A program made the translations under genes and the position numbers. The notes beneath the pieces were generated by a model that was not told where the DNA came from, did not search any database, and saw only the letters and a list, made by a program, of their open reading frames with translations. Of a stretch of DNA of 58,232 nucleotides, positions 16,723 to 25,742 are shown piece by piece (the stretch's first letter is position 1; each line of letters starts with the position of its first letter). This DNA comes from an uncultured Bacteroidales bacterium (GTDB lineage: Bacteria; Bacteroidota; Bacteroidia; Bacteroidales; P3), in the NCBI GenBank assembly GCA_947168515.1, contig CAMVMF010000014.1:1-58232 (forward strand). The letters run 5' to 3'.

Positions 16723-18129
16723 CTATCTAACAAACCAACCGTTAAAAAGTCTGATGAGGTCATTTCCGTTGGCAACAACCAACAGCAATAACAACAGGGC
16801 TAATCCAATGTTCTGAATCACATTCAATACCTTTTCGTCCACCGGCTTGCGGGTAATCATCTCCCAAATGGTGATGACAATGTGACCACCATCCAGACCA
16901 GGGATAGGTATGACATTCATAAAGGCCAGAACCACTGCCAACAAGGCCGTCAGATTCCAGAATTGCAGCCAATCCCATGTGTCGGGGAAGAGGCTGGCCA
17001 TGGTAATGAATCCTCCCAGACTGTTGGCTCCGCCCTTGGTAAAGAGTATCTTAAGCGACGATGCGTAAGTAACCAAAGTCTCCCAACCATACTTGATACC
17101 TGCCGGAATGGCCTGCCATATAGTATAGTCGATATGTTTTACTTCGAACAGCTCGGCCATATCGTCCTGTGCGTAAATACCCAGTTTGCCATCTCTGCCC
17201 AACAGAACAGGGACTTCGGTGTACTGATGATTACGGTACAGACCAATTACAGCGCTGTCGCTCTTATAGTCAGCCAACGTAGTGGTGAAATCAATTGCCG
17301 TGGGCGTTGGTCTGCCACAGATGTTCACCAAACTGTCACCCGGCAGCAAACCATAGTGCCTGCCTACCGAACCTGGAGCAAAATCTTTTATGACAAATGG
17401 GAACCTAACCGTGATAAGCTGCTTGGGATTTTCGGTGGCTATCTTGGAAAGAAGGTCCTTGCTCATGGTGAGGTCAATGAGACTGTCGCCACGCATAACC
17501 GTGACCACCTTGGGCGAGTCGAGAATCATCTTTTCCGAGGCTTCTACCAAGTCATATTGCTCCTCACCGTCGATGGCATATATAATGTCACCATTTTGAA
17601 ATCCTTGGTCTAGGAGGACCTGGTGGTAGTCATAGCCCAATGTGGCGTTCTGTAATGGCAGCTCGTCATTCCCCCAATGCGAGAAAATACCAGCATAAAT
17701 AACTAAGGCGGAAAGGAAGTTGACCACCACACCACCGGAAATGATACAAAGACGCTGCCAACGAGGTTTGGAACGATACTCCCAAGGTTGCGGTGTGCTC
17801 TCAAGGTCGTCAGCCCCCTTGGTCTCATCTATCATGCCGGCAATATCGCAGTATCCTCCCAGCGGCACCCAACCCAGTCCCCAAAGCGTGTTGTTCTGGT
17901 CCTCGGGCTTGAGGTTCTTCTCGTCCCACGACTTGGGGGTTTCTTTGTTGAAGAAAAGGAAATGCCACTTTCCGTCGAACTTCTTAGCTTTCAGTATCGA
18001 GAACCAAGGGTTGAAAAACACATAAAACCGCCTAACGCGTGTGTGAAACAATTTGGCCAACAGCAGGTGGCCCAACTCGTGCGTCACCACCAACAGCGAC
18101 AAACTGACGAAGAATATAAGAGCTTTCAT
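16723..18129 (-). CDS. rseP: Site-2 protease RseP, membrane metalloprotease
   Basis: 468 residues. Zinc-binding HELGH at residues 17-21 inside the first membrane helix, NVIPIPGLDGGH with the third zinc ligand near residue 420, and two PDZ-like regions between (LLPGDSLVNICGR; QGFQNGDIIYAIDGE). Cuts membrane-embedded anti-sigma factors or signal peptides. First gene of an operon with lptF. Confidence 0.95.
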   Translation of the reverse strand: MKALIFFVSLSLLVVTHELGHLLLAKLFHTRVRRFYVFFNPWFSILKAKKFDGKWHFLFFNKETPKSWDEKNLKPEDQNNTLWGLGWVPLGGYCDIAGMIDETKGADDLESTPQPWEYRSKPRWQRLCIISGGVVVNFLSALVIYAGIFSHWGNDELPLQNATLGYDYHQVLLDQGFQNGDIIYAIDGEEQYDLVEASEKMILDSPKVVTVMRGDSLIDLTMSKDLLSKIATENPKQLITVRFPFVIKDFAPGSVGRHYGLLPGDSLVNICGRPTPTAIDFTTTLADYKSDSAVIGLYRNHQYTEVPVLLGRDGKLGIYAQDDMAELFEVKHIDYTIWQAIPAGIKYGWETLVTYASSLKILFTKGGANSLGGFITMASLFPDTWDWLQFWNLTALLAVVLAFMNVIPIPGLDGGHIVITIWEMITRKPVDEKVLNVIQNIGLALLLLLLVVANGNDLIRLFNGWFVR

Positions 18130-18190
18130 CTAATTAATTTTCTAATATATTATCACTTATCCTGCAGCCAAGGCTACACAAAAAAGTGTG

Positions 18191-18198
18191 CAAAGATA
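18191..18198 (-). promoter_or_regulatory. Promoter -7 element (TATCTTTG) of rseP-lptF
   Basis: Minus-strand TATCTTTGCAC about 60 bp before the rseP start. Confidence 0.65.
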
Positions 18199-18293
18199 CA
18201 ACTTTTCTTTGAATCCCACAAGTGATTTAACAATTAATTTGATAATCAGCCCCCTACACGAATATAACCAGGCTCTATAGGCCCGTTCCTCCC

Positions 18294-19748
18294 CTATTCC
18301 AGCAAGATGATTTCCGAAACACAGACATCGTCGTACCTCTTCCCCTTGACCACTGCAGCAATGGCGAAGTGGATTTCGGTGACCGGGTTGGATGAATAGT
18401 AGTCGGACCGCTGTATCACCTCGGCCACGTCAGTCAGCCCCTGCCAGGTGAAACTCTCGGGGACATCGGCAATAAGTCTTTTCGGAAGATACTGCCACCC
18501 ACGGAAATATCCCGGCGAGGGATTATGATACTCACAATAAAGAGGGTCTTTCCTGCCCGACTCGCACACCATCATGCTCTCCACCCGACTGTTGTTCAGC
18601 CATGTGGCGGCACTCTTACAATAGCCGTTGTAGAAGACTATCGTCCTCAGGTTTGTGGGTTCCTTAAATCGGATGGTGATATACATCGAGTCGTCCTTGT
18701 CCGGCCGCAGCACGGTGGCCGTACCCAAGTCCATGTCGGAGAGGTTGGCCGCAGGATACTTGGGGTCGGTCCCGCTCACGCTGACTGTGTAGCGGCTGGG
18801 CGCAATGCGGTAGTTGAATTGTTCCACCACGCCCGACCGCTCTCGCCCTAGGAGATAGTTCAGCCGCAAAGGTTGGGCCTTGGCCAGGTCGAAGTTGCGG
18901 GCCGTATAGTGCCAAATCCCATTGCCCCGATTGCCCATAGGCAACCCCAACGGGGCAGCAATGGTGTCAGTAAAAGGGGGTGCCGCCAATTCGACATGCG
19001 AAGCGTCGACCCTCACATCGAAGGTCTCTGCCATACCATTGCCCCAATAGGAGGCAGGAGAGAAATCGTAGGCAAATTGGCAACGGCCAAGGTCGAAGGC
19101 AAGTCGAGAATTTTGTAGCGTTAATGAAACGTGGCAATGGCTTTCAATGCGATATTGAACAGTAAGATGGGCCGCTCGGCCAGCCGGCAGACTCAGGCGT
19201 GTGTAATACCAACGCCGCACCAAATCACTCTCATACTCGTAGAGTTTGTACTGAATGCTGTCGAGACGGCCTTCAAAAAGTTCACCCGACTTGTCAGCCG
19301 CAGCCTCCTCTGCAGTTAGAAGGGGACGCCCTTGGCGTAGAACACTGTCCAATGAAACTTGAAAGGGCAGCTGGACTCCATTGAGCGTGAAGAAGACCTC
19401 GCTCACATAGTTATCACGCCAACCCACTTCTGCCACCTTCTCGGATATGCCGTCCTCATGGGCCCACCTCTCTTTGCCTTGGCGGTAGTAGTCAATCGGA
19501 AAACCGTAGGGCAGGTCGACAAAATCCTTCTTGCTGTTGTTCAGCAGCAAGTACTCGACCCGCACCACCACATAACGCCCCATGGGAGTGATGGTCAGGT
19601 GCTCATCCTTCAGCTGCACCTCTGGCACATGAACGCCCACAGGGTTGCGCGAGAGAGTAAGTGCACAGAACCTTGCCACAGGGTCACCGTTGCACCAAGC
19701 ACTCAGCCCCATGGAAATAAAAGCCAACAAAAAAGCCAACCGTTTCAT
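18294..19748 (-). CDS. Secreted protein with C-terminal discoidin-like (NADase-type glycan-binding) domain
   Basis: 484 residues with signal peptide (MKRLAFLLAFISMGLSAWC). Residues about 25-300 are beta-rich and not recognised. The C-terminal third looks like the NADase-type glycan-binding fold: YPAANLSDMDLGTATVLRP, ITIRFKEPTNLRTIVFYNGY, NNSRVESM and a final ISEIxL-like strand (VCVSEIILLE). That fold usually binds carbohydrate. Monocistronic, with its own TAnnTTTG element at 19808. Called from pattern memory, so the domain name is fairly but not fully sure. Confidence 0.75.
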   Translation of the reverse strand: MKRLAFLLAFISMGLSAWCNGDPVARFCALTLSRNPVGVHVPEVQLKDEHLTITPMGRYVVVRVEYLLLNNSKKDFVDLPYGFPIDYYRQGKERWAHEDGISEKVAEVGWRDNYVSEVFFTLNGVQLPFQVSLDSVLRQGRPLLTAEEAAADKSGELFEGRLDSIQYKLYEYESDLVRRWYYTRLSLPAGRAAHLTVQYRIESHCHVSLTLQNSRLAFDLGRCQFAYDFSPASYWGNGMAETFDVRVDASHVELAAPPFTDTIAAPLGLPMGNRGNGIWHYTARNFDLAKAQPLRLNYLLGRERSGVVEQFNYRIAPSRYTVSVSGTDPKYPAANLSDMDLGTATVLRPDKDDSMYITIRFKEPTNLRTIVFYNGYCKSAATWLNNSRVESMMVCESGRKDPLYCEYHNPSPGYFRGWQYLPKRLIADVPESFTWQGLTDVAEVIQRSDYYSSNPVTEIHFAIAAVVKGKRYDDVCVSEIILLE

Positions 19749-19807
19749 ACCTATAACCTCCTAATACTAATGTGATTAATCTCAATAGGGCAATCTATCC
19801 CTATCTG

Positions 19808-19815
19808 CAAAAATA
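19808..19815 (-). promoter_or_regulatory. Promoter -7 element (TATTTTTG)
   Basis: Minus-strand TATTTTTGCAG, 60 bp before the start of the gene at 19748. Confidence 0.6.
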
Positions 19816-20142
19816 CATTTTTTTTCTATTCTACACAGGGTTCACCCAACTCCACATTGGTCAATAAAGGGCATCTGAAACCAACCGTCTGTCACTTAAT
19901 ACATACGTCTAGCACAACCCGTCTCCAACCAAACATGCCTTCCCCCAGGAGAAACATCCTGATGAACCCCCTTCCGCTGTTTCCTGTTCGCCCGGTGGGC
20001 ATAACATGGATAAGCAGCAAAGGGTGCATGAGTGGCCAAGGCAGGAACGACGGATTGAAGGCTAAGAAATAGGCAGATAGCCACTTACCGTACAGGGGAG
20101 TTTTTTTTTATTGAATTTAACTATTGATATAAAAAAAAAGCG
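19816..20142. other. Intergenic region between divergent promoters
   Basis: About 330 bp between the promoters of the secreted protein and xerC. It has poly-T and poly-A runs at its right end. A 71-codon plus-strand frame exists (19857-20072), but it has no motif and I do not call a gene. Confidence 0.5.
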
Positions 20143-20150
20143 TATCTTTG
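20143..20150 (+). promoter_or_regulatory. Promoter -7 element (TATCTTTG) of xerC
   Basis: TATCTTTGCAATTG; transcription should start within a few bases, practically at the GTG start codon of xerC. Confidence 0.65.
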
Positions 20151-20155
20151 CAATT

Positions 20156-21079
20156 GTGAAAATAGAAGAGGCCATACAACTATTTGCCGCCTATGTCAGC
20201 ACCGAACGGCGCTTGGCAGCAGGCACCATCAGCTACTATGTGAGCGAGGTGGAGCGCTTTGGCAGATACTTGGACAGCCAAGAGATTCACCAAATAGAAG
20301 AAATCAGCGCACAGGATGTCCGCACATGGCAGATGAGCCTGATGGAAGACGGCGAAGCCGCCGGAACGGTGACTAAACAAATTGCTGCTCTTCGGGCATG
20401 GTTTAAATTTCTACGCAAGAAAGGTTACACCGACACCGACATCATGGTCAAAATATCTCCTCCCAAAAGGCCCAAAAGGCTGCCCATCTTCTTCAAAGAA
20501 GACGAGGTGGAACAAATCTATGACAATATCTATCCCGAGGGCTATGACGGAGAGCTGGACAAACTGGTGTTGCGTATGCTTTACGAAACAGGGATGCGCC
20601 GATCGGAATTGGCCAACCTTACTCTGGGAAGCATCAATCTGGACGAGCTGACCATCAAAGTGAGAGGCAAAAGGAACAAAGAACGCATAATTCCGATAGA
20701 AAATGAACTGGCAAATAATATTTCACGCTTTATTGCGTTACGCAATAAAATGATGGAAGAATTGCGAATCAGGAAAACAACCGTTGCCGACACCGACAGA
20801 CTACTGGTGAACAGCAGAGGAAGAGTGGTGAGCGACGGCATGATATACCTGATTGTGGAGCACTACATGGCACCACGGAGCAATGCCGAACGGACAAGCC
20901 CCCACGTATTCCGGCATACCTTTGCCACACACATGCTCAACGAAGGTGCCAACATCGATGCCATCAAAGAGTTGTTAGGACACAGCGACTTGGCTGCAAC
21001 AGAGGTGTACACCCACGTGACACGAGAACATTTGAAAGAAACTTATAAACATGCCCATCCCCGGGCAACAAAAAAATAG
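20156..21079 (+). CDS. xerC: Tyrosine recombinase XerC/XerD type
   Basis: 307 residues from a GTG start at 20156 (VKIEEAIQLFAAYVSTERR). The frame is open to a TTG at 20111, but the promoter element at 20143-20150 lies inside that part. N-terminal SAM-like DNA-binding domain, then the catalytic residues: R in TGMRRSELANL, K in RGKRNKERIIPI, HxxR in HVFRHTFATHML, H in LGHSDLAATE and the nucleophile Y in TEVYTHVT. Resolves chromosome dimers. Position before a short HPF gene is usual in Bacteroidota, which favours the housekeeping Xer over a phage integrase. Confidence 0.92.
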   Translation: MKIEEAIQLFAAYVSTERRLAAGTISYYVSEVERFGRYLDSQEIHQIEEISAQDVRTWQMSLMEDGEAAGTVTKQIAALRAWFKFLRKKGYTDTDIMVKISPPKRPKRLPIFFKEDEVEQIYDNIYPEGYDGELDKLVLRMLYETGMRRSELANLTLGSINLDELTIKVRGKRNKERIIPIENELANNISRFIALRNKMMEELRIRKTTVADTDRLLVNSRGRVVSDGMIYLIVEHYMAPRSNAERTSPHVFRHTFATHMLNEGANIDAIKELLGHSDLAATEVYTHVTREHLKETYKHAHPRATKK

Positions 21080-21090
21080 GAGGTTTTTTT

Positions 21091-21387
21091 ATGAACACAA
21101 CAATTAACGCCGTAAAATTCAAGGCCGACGAGAAACTCGAAAAGTTTGTCAACGAGAAAGTAGCTAAACTGGACCGACTAATTGACAACGCTACAAAATG
21201 CGAGGTTAACTTGAAACTGGACAAACCCGAATCCGACAACAACAAGATTGCCGAACTATCGCTGAACTTACCTGGACAAACCCTCTTCAACAGCAAGCAG
21301 GCTGACACCTTCGAGGAGGCCGTTGCCCAATGCGTGGATTCGATGAAAGGCCAGATTGAGAAATACAAGGAACGTTACAATAGGTAG
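21091..21387 (+). CDS. raiA: Ribosome hibernation/translation inhibitor, short HPF/RaiA
   Basis: 98 residues (MNTTINAVKFKADEKLEKFV). Short form of the hibernation-promoting factor with the FVNEKVAKLDRLIDNATKCE helix and DTFEEAVAQCVDSMKGQIEK helix over a small beta sheet. Binds the 30S subunit at rest. Starts 11 bp after xerC, a common Bacteroidota pair. Confidence 0.95.
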   Translation: MNTTINAVKFKADEKLEKFVNEKVAKLDRLIDNATKCEVNLKLDKPESDNNKIAELSLNLPGQTLFNSKQADTFEEAVAQCVDSMKGQIEKYKERYNR

Positions 21388-21414
21388 TAACCTGCACCTC
21401 CGTAGAGAACAAAG

Positions 21415-21445
21415 AAAGGGCGGCCCAAGGCGGGTCGCCCTTTTT
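21415..21445 (+). terminator. Terminator of xerC-raiA
   Basis: Arms AAAGGGCG and CGCCCTTT with a 13-nt loop that is itself G/C-rich, followed by T5. Confidence 0.75.
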
Positions 21446-21560
21446 CGTTGGCTTAGACAGCAGGATGCCTTCTGTAACATGTGGTCTGAAGGGGAGCAGT
21501 CGCCTCTCTATTGCTTTGGGGGTGGATGTGTGCCAACCCAACCATTCGTTTGGACAAAAA

Positions 21561-21594
21561 GAAAAGAGCAGCCCTTTAATGAGCTGCCCCTTTC
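21561..21594 (-). terminator. Terminator of rpmB-rpsU (bidirectional)
   Basis: Arms GAAAAGAGCAGC and GCTGCCCCTTTC pair at 10 of 12 positions, with T-rich tracts outside on both strands. rpsU ends 27 bp before it. Confidence 0.65.
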
Positions 21595-21620
21595 TTTTTT
21601 TGATACGTGCGGACTCAAGA

Positions 21621-21818
21621 CTACTTGTCGAGTTCCTGCTGACGCAGGTGCTGGACATAGATGGCTTTCTGTCTGCGTTCCCTGTTAATAACAGAAGGCT
21701 TAGTAAATTTTTGACGTTCGCGAAGTTCTTTCACAACGCCGGTTTTTTCAAATTTTCTCTTGAGTTTCTTGAGAGCTCTCTCAATGTTTTCACCTTCTTT
21801 AATAGGAACTACGATCAT
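21621..21818 (-). CDS. rpsU: 30S ribosomal protein S21
   Basis: 65 residues (MIVVPIKEGENIERALKKLK), with the family's KRKFEKTGVVKELRERQ and the basic tail KPSVINRERRQKAIY. Second gene after rpmB. Confidence 0.97.
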   Translation of the reverse strand: MIVVPIKEGENIERALKKLKRKFEKTGVVKELRERQKFTKPSVINRERRQKAIYVQHLRQQELDK

Positions 21819-21890
21819 TTTAAATACCTCTTTCTTGTTAAGGGATTGATAAAAAATTGTTTATTACGACTTGTTTGTCTTCAAAAAAAG

Positions 21891-22130
21891 TTAGAACTGC
21901 AAGTGACCTTGGGCGGCAGCATCGTTAAGGGCAGCGAGAATGCCTTTCTTATTGATGATACGCATACCTTTGGCACTGACCTTAAGGGTAATCCACATGC
22001 CCTCTTCGGGGATATAGAACTTCTTGGTCTGGAGGTTGGGAGAGAAGGTACGTTTGGTGTGGATGCGAGAATGGGAAACATTGTAACCACGAATCACTTT
22101 CTTACCGGTAATTTCACAAATCTTTGACAT
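21891..22130 (-). CDS. rpmB: 50S ribosomal protein L28
   Basis: 79 residues (MSKICEITGKKVIRGYNVSH), with SRIHTKRTFSPNLQTKKF and the ALNDAAAQGHL end, all typical of L28. In most Bacteroidota rpmB is followed by rpmG (L33) and a small DUF4295 gene; here the next gene is rpsU. Confidence 0.97.
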   Translation of the reverse strand: MSKICEITGKKVIRGYNVSHSRIHTKRTFSPNLQTKKFYIPEEGMWITLKVSAKGMRIINKKGILAALNDAAAQGHLQF

Positions 22131-22195
22131 GATAGCTATAATTTTTGTTGTTGTTTTACGTTACTTATGTGTACTTTTTTCGTCAAAAGCGGGTG

Positions 22196-22203
22196 CAAAA
22201 GTA
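22196..22203 (-). promoter_or_regulatory. Promoter -7 element (TACTTTTG) of rpmB-rpsU
   Basis: Minus-strand TACTTTTGCACC, about 65 bp before the rpmB start. Confidence 0.65.
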
Positions 22204-22415
22204 CAACCTTTTTTTGAACTGACAAAACTTTTGAGCCTCCCAAAATCGCTCTTGGCAATTTTTTAACATTTTGTTATTTATATAAATCTAAATTGCAATA
22301 TTATACAGCATTTCTGAATAAAAGATTTAACACTAATTTTTCAGTCAGTTAGACAGGAAAAAGGTGTTCAAAACTCAAAAATAATGAAGCAAAAACACAA
22401 AATTGGTACTTGAAA

Positions 22416-23462
22416 ATGTTCGCAAAAAAACTATTGGCATGGTATGAGGAATTCGGCCGGGAATTGCCTTGGAGAAAGACCGAAAATCCTTATTATATAT
22501 GGTTGTCGGAAATCATTCTGCAACAGACCCGCATAGAGCAAGGCCGTAGCTACTATGAGCACTTTGTCGCGCACTATCCGACCGTCAACGACCTGGCAGA
22601 AGCCACAGAAGAACAGGTATTAAAAAGCTGGCAGGGATTGGGATACTATTCGCGAGCCCGCAACCTACACTCGGCAGCCCAATATGTGGCCAAGGAACTG
22701 AATGGGGAATTCCCAGACACATACGAAGGAATCCTTTCGCTCAAAGGAGTCGGTAAATACACAGCTGCAGCCATCGCCTCCTTTGCCTACCGTCTACCCT
22801 ACCCTGTTATCGACGGCAACGTCTACCGATTCGTCGCTCGGCTGTATGGAATTAGCACCCCCATAGGGACAGAACAGGCCTACAAAGAATTTGAGCGCAT
22901 ACTTTTGAACTTGATTGACAAGGCACGCCCCGACTTATTCAACCAAGCCATTATGGATTTTGGGGCAACCTATTGCAAACCGACAGGGTGCGACTGCCAA
23001 AACTGCATATTCCGTCAGGAGTGCGTGGCTTTTCGAGACGGGAAGGTGGAGCTGCTGCCGGTAAAACCAGCAAAAATCAAAATCAAGGAAAGGTTTTTTT
23101 ATTACATCGATATCCGCTGGGGCGACCATCTGCTGATGCAGCAAAGAGAGCCGGGCGACATTTGGCAGGGGCTGTTTGAACTTCCTCTACACGAAACCGA
23201 AAGCCCCATTAATCCCCAGTCGCTCATCGAAGAGATATCCATGGTTTTAAAAACCTGGCTCGGCTCCGAACCCCAAAGCCTAACAATAGGTCCAGAAATG
23301 AAGCACCAACTTACTCATCGCACCATAAAGGCCTATTTTTTGAAGGCCAATTATGGGACAAAACCTAGTAAAATACCAGAAAAAATGAGAATTGTGGAAC
23401 TTCAAGAATTAAAAACTCTCCCAATTTCACGTTTGATAGACAGATATTTGTCTAAAATGTGA
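22416..23462 (+). CDS. mutY: A/G-specific adenine glycosylase MutY
   Basis: 348 residues from ATG 22416 (MFAKKLLAWYEEFGRELPWR); a TTG two codons upstream is also possible. Removes adenine opposite 8-oxoguanine. SEIILQQTRIEQ holds the catalytic glutamate, LKGVGKYTAAAIASFA is the helix-hairpin-helix, VIDGNVYR has the catalytic aspartate, and CKPTGCDCQNCIFRQEC is the [4Fe-4S] cysteine cluster. The C-terminal NUDIX-like part (about 225-348) reads the 8-oxoG. No clear promoter element was seen upstream. Confidence 0.96.
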   Translation: MFAKKLLAWYEEFGRELPWRKTENPYYIWLSEIILQQTRIEQGRSYYEHFVAHYPTVNDLAEATEEQVLKSWQGLGYYSRARNLHSAAQYVAKELNGEFPDTYEGILSLKGVGKYTAAAIASFAYRLPYPVIDGNVYRFVARLYGISTPIGTEQAYKEFERILLNLIDKARPDLFNQAIMDFGATYCKPTGCDCQNCIFRQECVAFRDGKVELLPVKPAKIKIKERFFYYIDIRWGDHLLMQQREPGDIWQGLFELPLHETESPINPQSLIEEISMVLKTWLGSEPQSLTIGPEMKHQLTHRTIKAYFLKANYGTKPSKIPEKMRIVELQELKTLPISRLIDRYLSKM

Positions 23463-23495
23463 ATATCTTTATGTTTGCAGTTGACTAAAAAATAC

Positions 23496-23503
23496 TATCT
23501 TTG
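23496..23503 (+). promoter_or_regulatory. Promoter -7 element (TATCTTTG) of ssb
   Basis: TATCTTTGCACC with a TTTG at 23474-23477, 18 bp upstream, matching the -33 box. One of the best promoters in the window. Confidence 0.7.
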
Positions 23504-23568
23504 CACCACTAAACTTCAGTAAAGAATAAAATAATAGATACAATACATAAGGTAAAAACTATTTGATT

Positions 23569-24015
23569 ATGGTAGGAGTAAACAAAGTTATTCTGATTGG
23601 CAACTTAGGCAAAAACCCCGATGTCGTGGCTTTCCCCCAGGACCGACACGACGAATCAACCAATATGGTTAAAAAGGCCTCTTTCCCATTGGCCACTACC
23701 GAATACAGAAAAAACAAGGCAGGAGAACGCATCGAACAAACCGAATGGCACAACGTTGTCTGCTGGCGTACTTTGGCAGAAATTGCAGAAAAAATACTTC
23801 GTAAAGGCACCCAGATTTATGTGGAGGGCAAGCTTCAGACCCGTTCATGGGAAGACAAAGACGGCAACAAGCGCTACATCACCGAGGTGGTTGCAGACAA
23901 TTTCACCGTTTTGGCCAACAAAAACCGTCCGGAGGAGCTGGCCGACCACGGACAAGACCCTTTGTCAACCATCCTGACAGACGAGACAGAGCCTCTAGGG
24001 GACCTTCCCTTCTAG
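23569..24015 (+). CDS. ssb: Single-stranded DNA-binding protein
   Basis: 148 residues from ATG 23569 (MVGVNKVILIGNLGKNPDVV). OB-fold with TEWHNVVCWRTLAEIAEKIL and GKLQTRSWEDKDGNKRYITE, and the conserved acidic tip DLPF that binds partner proteins. The stretch PQDRHDESTNMVKKASFPLA between strands 1 and 2 is longer than usual, where most SSBs have a short turn plus VANF. The C-terminal linker is short. Confidence 0.96.
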   Translation: MVGVNKVILIGNLGKNPDVVAFPQDRHDESTNMVKKASFPLATTEYRKNKAGERIEQTEWHNVVCWRTLAEIAEKILRKGTQIYVEGKLQTRSWEDKDGNKRYITEVVADNFTVLANKNRPEELADHGQDPLSTILTDETEPLGDLPF

Positions 24016-24034
24016 CGATAGTCAACAATCGTAA

Positions 24035-24071
24035 AAAAAGTCGGTTACTCAGCGTGAGCAACCGACTTTTT
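24035..24071. terminator. Shared terminator of ssb and pgi
   Basis: Arms AAAAAGTCGGTT and AACCGACTTTTT between two convergent genes; works on both strands. Confidence 0.85.
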
Positions 24072-24091
24072 GCATATTAGGCTTTCTTGAG

Positions 24092-25405
24092 TTATTGTTC
24101 GTAGCCCGGCTTTCCCAAGAGACGGAACATATTCTTTTTATAGGCCTCGACACCCGGTTGGTCGAATGGGTTGACCCCCAACATGTAGCCACTGACGCCA
24201 CATGCGAACTCGAAGAAATAAATCAGCTGGCCCAAGACATACTCATCAATTGAAGGCACTTCGATTCGAAGAACAGGAACCCCACCTTCGACATGAGCGA
24301 GGATGGTGCCCAACTCAGCATTGTGGTTGATTTCGGTAAGGCTCTTACCAACAAGGTAGTTGATGCCGTCGAGATTCTGAGCATCGGTTGGTATTAGCAC
24401 ACGTTTTTTCGGACGAGCCACGCTGAGTACCGTTTCAAACATCAGGCGCTCACCCTCCTGAACATACTGACCCATGGAATGGAGGTCAGTGGTGAAACTA
24501 AGGCTGTGAGGCAATATACCTTTGCCCTCCTTGCCCTCACTCTCACCATAAAGCTGCTTCCACCATTCACTAATATACTTAAGGTTAGGGACAAAGTTCT
24601 CCAGGATCTCAACTTTTCGACCTTTGCGGTAAAGGATGTTCCGTATGGCGGCATACATAAGGGCCGGATTTTCGTCGAGCGAGGTGTTGTTGATACAAAT
24701 ATCGCGCATATCACAAGCCCCCCTGAGAAGTTTGTCGATATCGTAGCCAGCCATAGCTATTGGCAGCAAACCAACAGGGGTGAGCACAGAGAAACGTCCG
24801 CCGACATTGTCGGGGATGACATAGGTACGATAACCCTCCTGTTGGGCAATCGAGTGCAGTGCACCGCGGTGGGCATCAGTAATGGCAATAATACGTTCGG
24901 CAGCATTGGCCTTTCCATACTTCATTTCCAGATGGGCCTTGATGATGCGGAAGGCAACGGCTGGTTCGGTTGTTGTACCAGATTTAGAGATAACAGCTAC
25001 GGCATAGTCGTGGCTCTCGAGCAATTGAAGGAGTTGGAAATAGTAGTCCTCACTTAAGGTATGGCCCGCATATATGATAAAAGGATGGTCGCCTTGTGTC
25101 ATAGGGGCGAATTCGGACTGAAGAGCCTCAATAACGGCACGGGCACCGAGATAGCTGCCACCAATACCGATCACTACAAACAACCGAGCCTTGGGGCTGA
25201 GATTAGCGACATCGTTTTTGATATTGGAAATGATGCTGGGAGAAATCTCCTTGGGTAGGTCCACCCATCCCAAAAAATCATTTCCTTTACCCGTACCTGA
25301 AATCAACGTTTCTTTGGCCTTAAGAGCCTCCCCGCTAATATTGGCAAGCTCGTCATCGGAAACAAACTGCTGAAGATGTTCTTTATACAAACAAACTGAC
25401 TGCAT
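24092..25405 (-). CDS. pgi: Glucose-6-phosphate isomerase
   Basis: 437 residues, the length of the short bacterial form. Interconverts glucose-6-phosphate and fructose-6-phosphate. FVVIGIGGSYLGARAVIEAL and VISKSGTTTEPAVAFR are the sugar-phosphate binding loops, and YVIPDNVGGRFSVLTPVGLL is the family signature. Monocistronic with its own promoter. Confidence 0.97.
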   Translation of the reverse strand: MQSVCLYKEHLQQFVSDDELANISGEALKAKETLISGTGKGNDFLGWVDLPKEISPSIISNIKNDVANLSPKARLFVVIGIGGSYLGARAVIEALQSEFAPMTQGDHPFIIYAGHTLSEDYYFQLLQLLESHDYAVAVISKSGTTTEPAVAFRIIKAHLEMKYGKANAAERIIAITDAHRGALHSIAQQEGYRTYVIPDNVGGRFSVLTPVGLLPIAMAGYDIDKLLRGACDMRDICINNTSLDENPALMYAAIRNILYRKGRKVEILENFVPNLKYISEWWKQLYGESEGKEGKGILPHSLSFTTDLHSMGQYVQEGERLMFETVLSVARPKKRVLIPTDAQNLDGINYLVGKSLTEINHNAELGTILAHVEGGVPVLRIEVPSIDEYVLGQLIYFFEFACGVSGYMLGVNPFDQPGVEAYKKNMFRLLGKPGYEQ

Positions 25406-25439
25406 AATAATACTATTAAGGGTTTATAAATTGTAGTTG

Positions 25440-25447
25440 CAAAAGTA
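25440..25447 (-). promoter_or_regulatory. Promoter -7 element (TACTTTTG) of pgi
   Basis: Minus-strand TACTTTTGCAAC, 35 bp before the pgi ATG. Confidence 0.65.
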
Positions 25448-25686
25448 CGAAAAAAAAATTAATTATTTGTTAATGGTGTGAAATAAAAATGTTCTTTTAA
25501 TGTATATAACTAATAATTATAGCCGATAGAAAACACAATCCTACGCAGTTCGATAACGGTAATGAGCTGGAAAATCAACCATTCAGAATTATTGAATTCT
25601 AGATTGTTAAAAAACCTGTTGATAAGTTCACAACAAACAAAATATCAATTTTCTAAAAAAAAATTTGCTGTATAAAAAAAAATGTG
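25448..25686. other. Intergenic region between divergent pgi and ompA-like genes
   Basis: Very AT-rich, with poly-A runs and no reading frame or RNA structure I can support. Together with the promoters the gap is 337 bp. Confidence 0.5.
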
Positions 25687-25694
25687 TATTTTTG
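25687..25694 (+). promoter_or_regulatory. Promoter -7 element (TATTTTTG) of the OmpA gene
   Basis: TATTTTTGCAAT about 50 bp before the ATG, preceded by long A-runs. Confidence 0.65.
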
Positions 25695-25742
25695 CAATTT
25701 GAAACACAAGGTAAATAATATTATAACAAAAAGTATACCAAT

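Noticed and set aside
20156..21079. Phage or island integrase
   Set aside because: Housekeeping position next to raiA, normal composition and no attachment sites or cargo point to XerC instead.
21388..21620. tRNA genes after raiA, as often found in Bacteroidota
   Set aside because: No cloverleaf or GTTCRANNC-type T-arm could be found; only two terminators are present.
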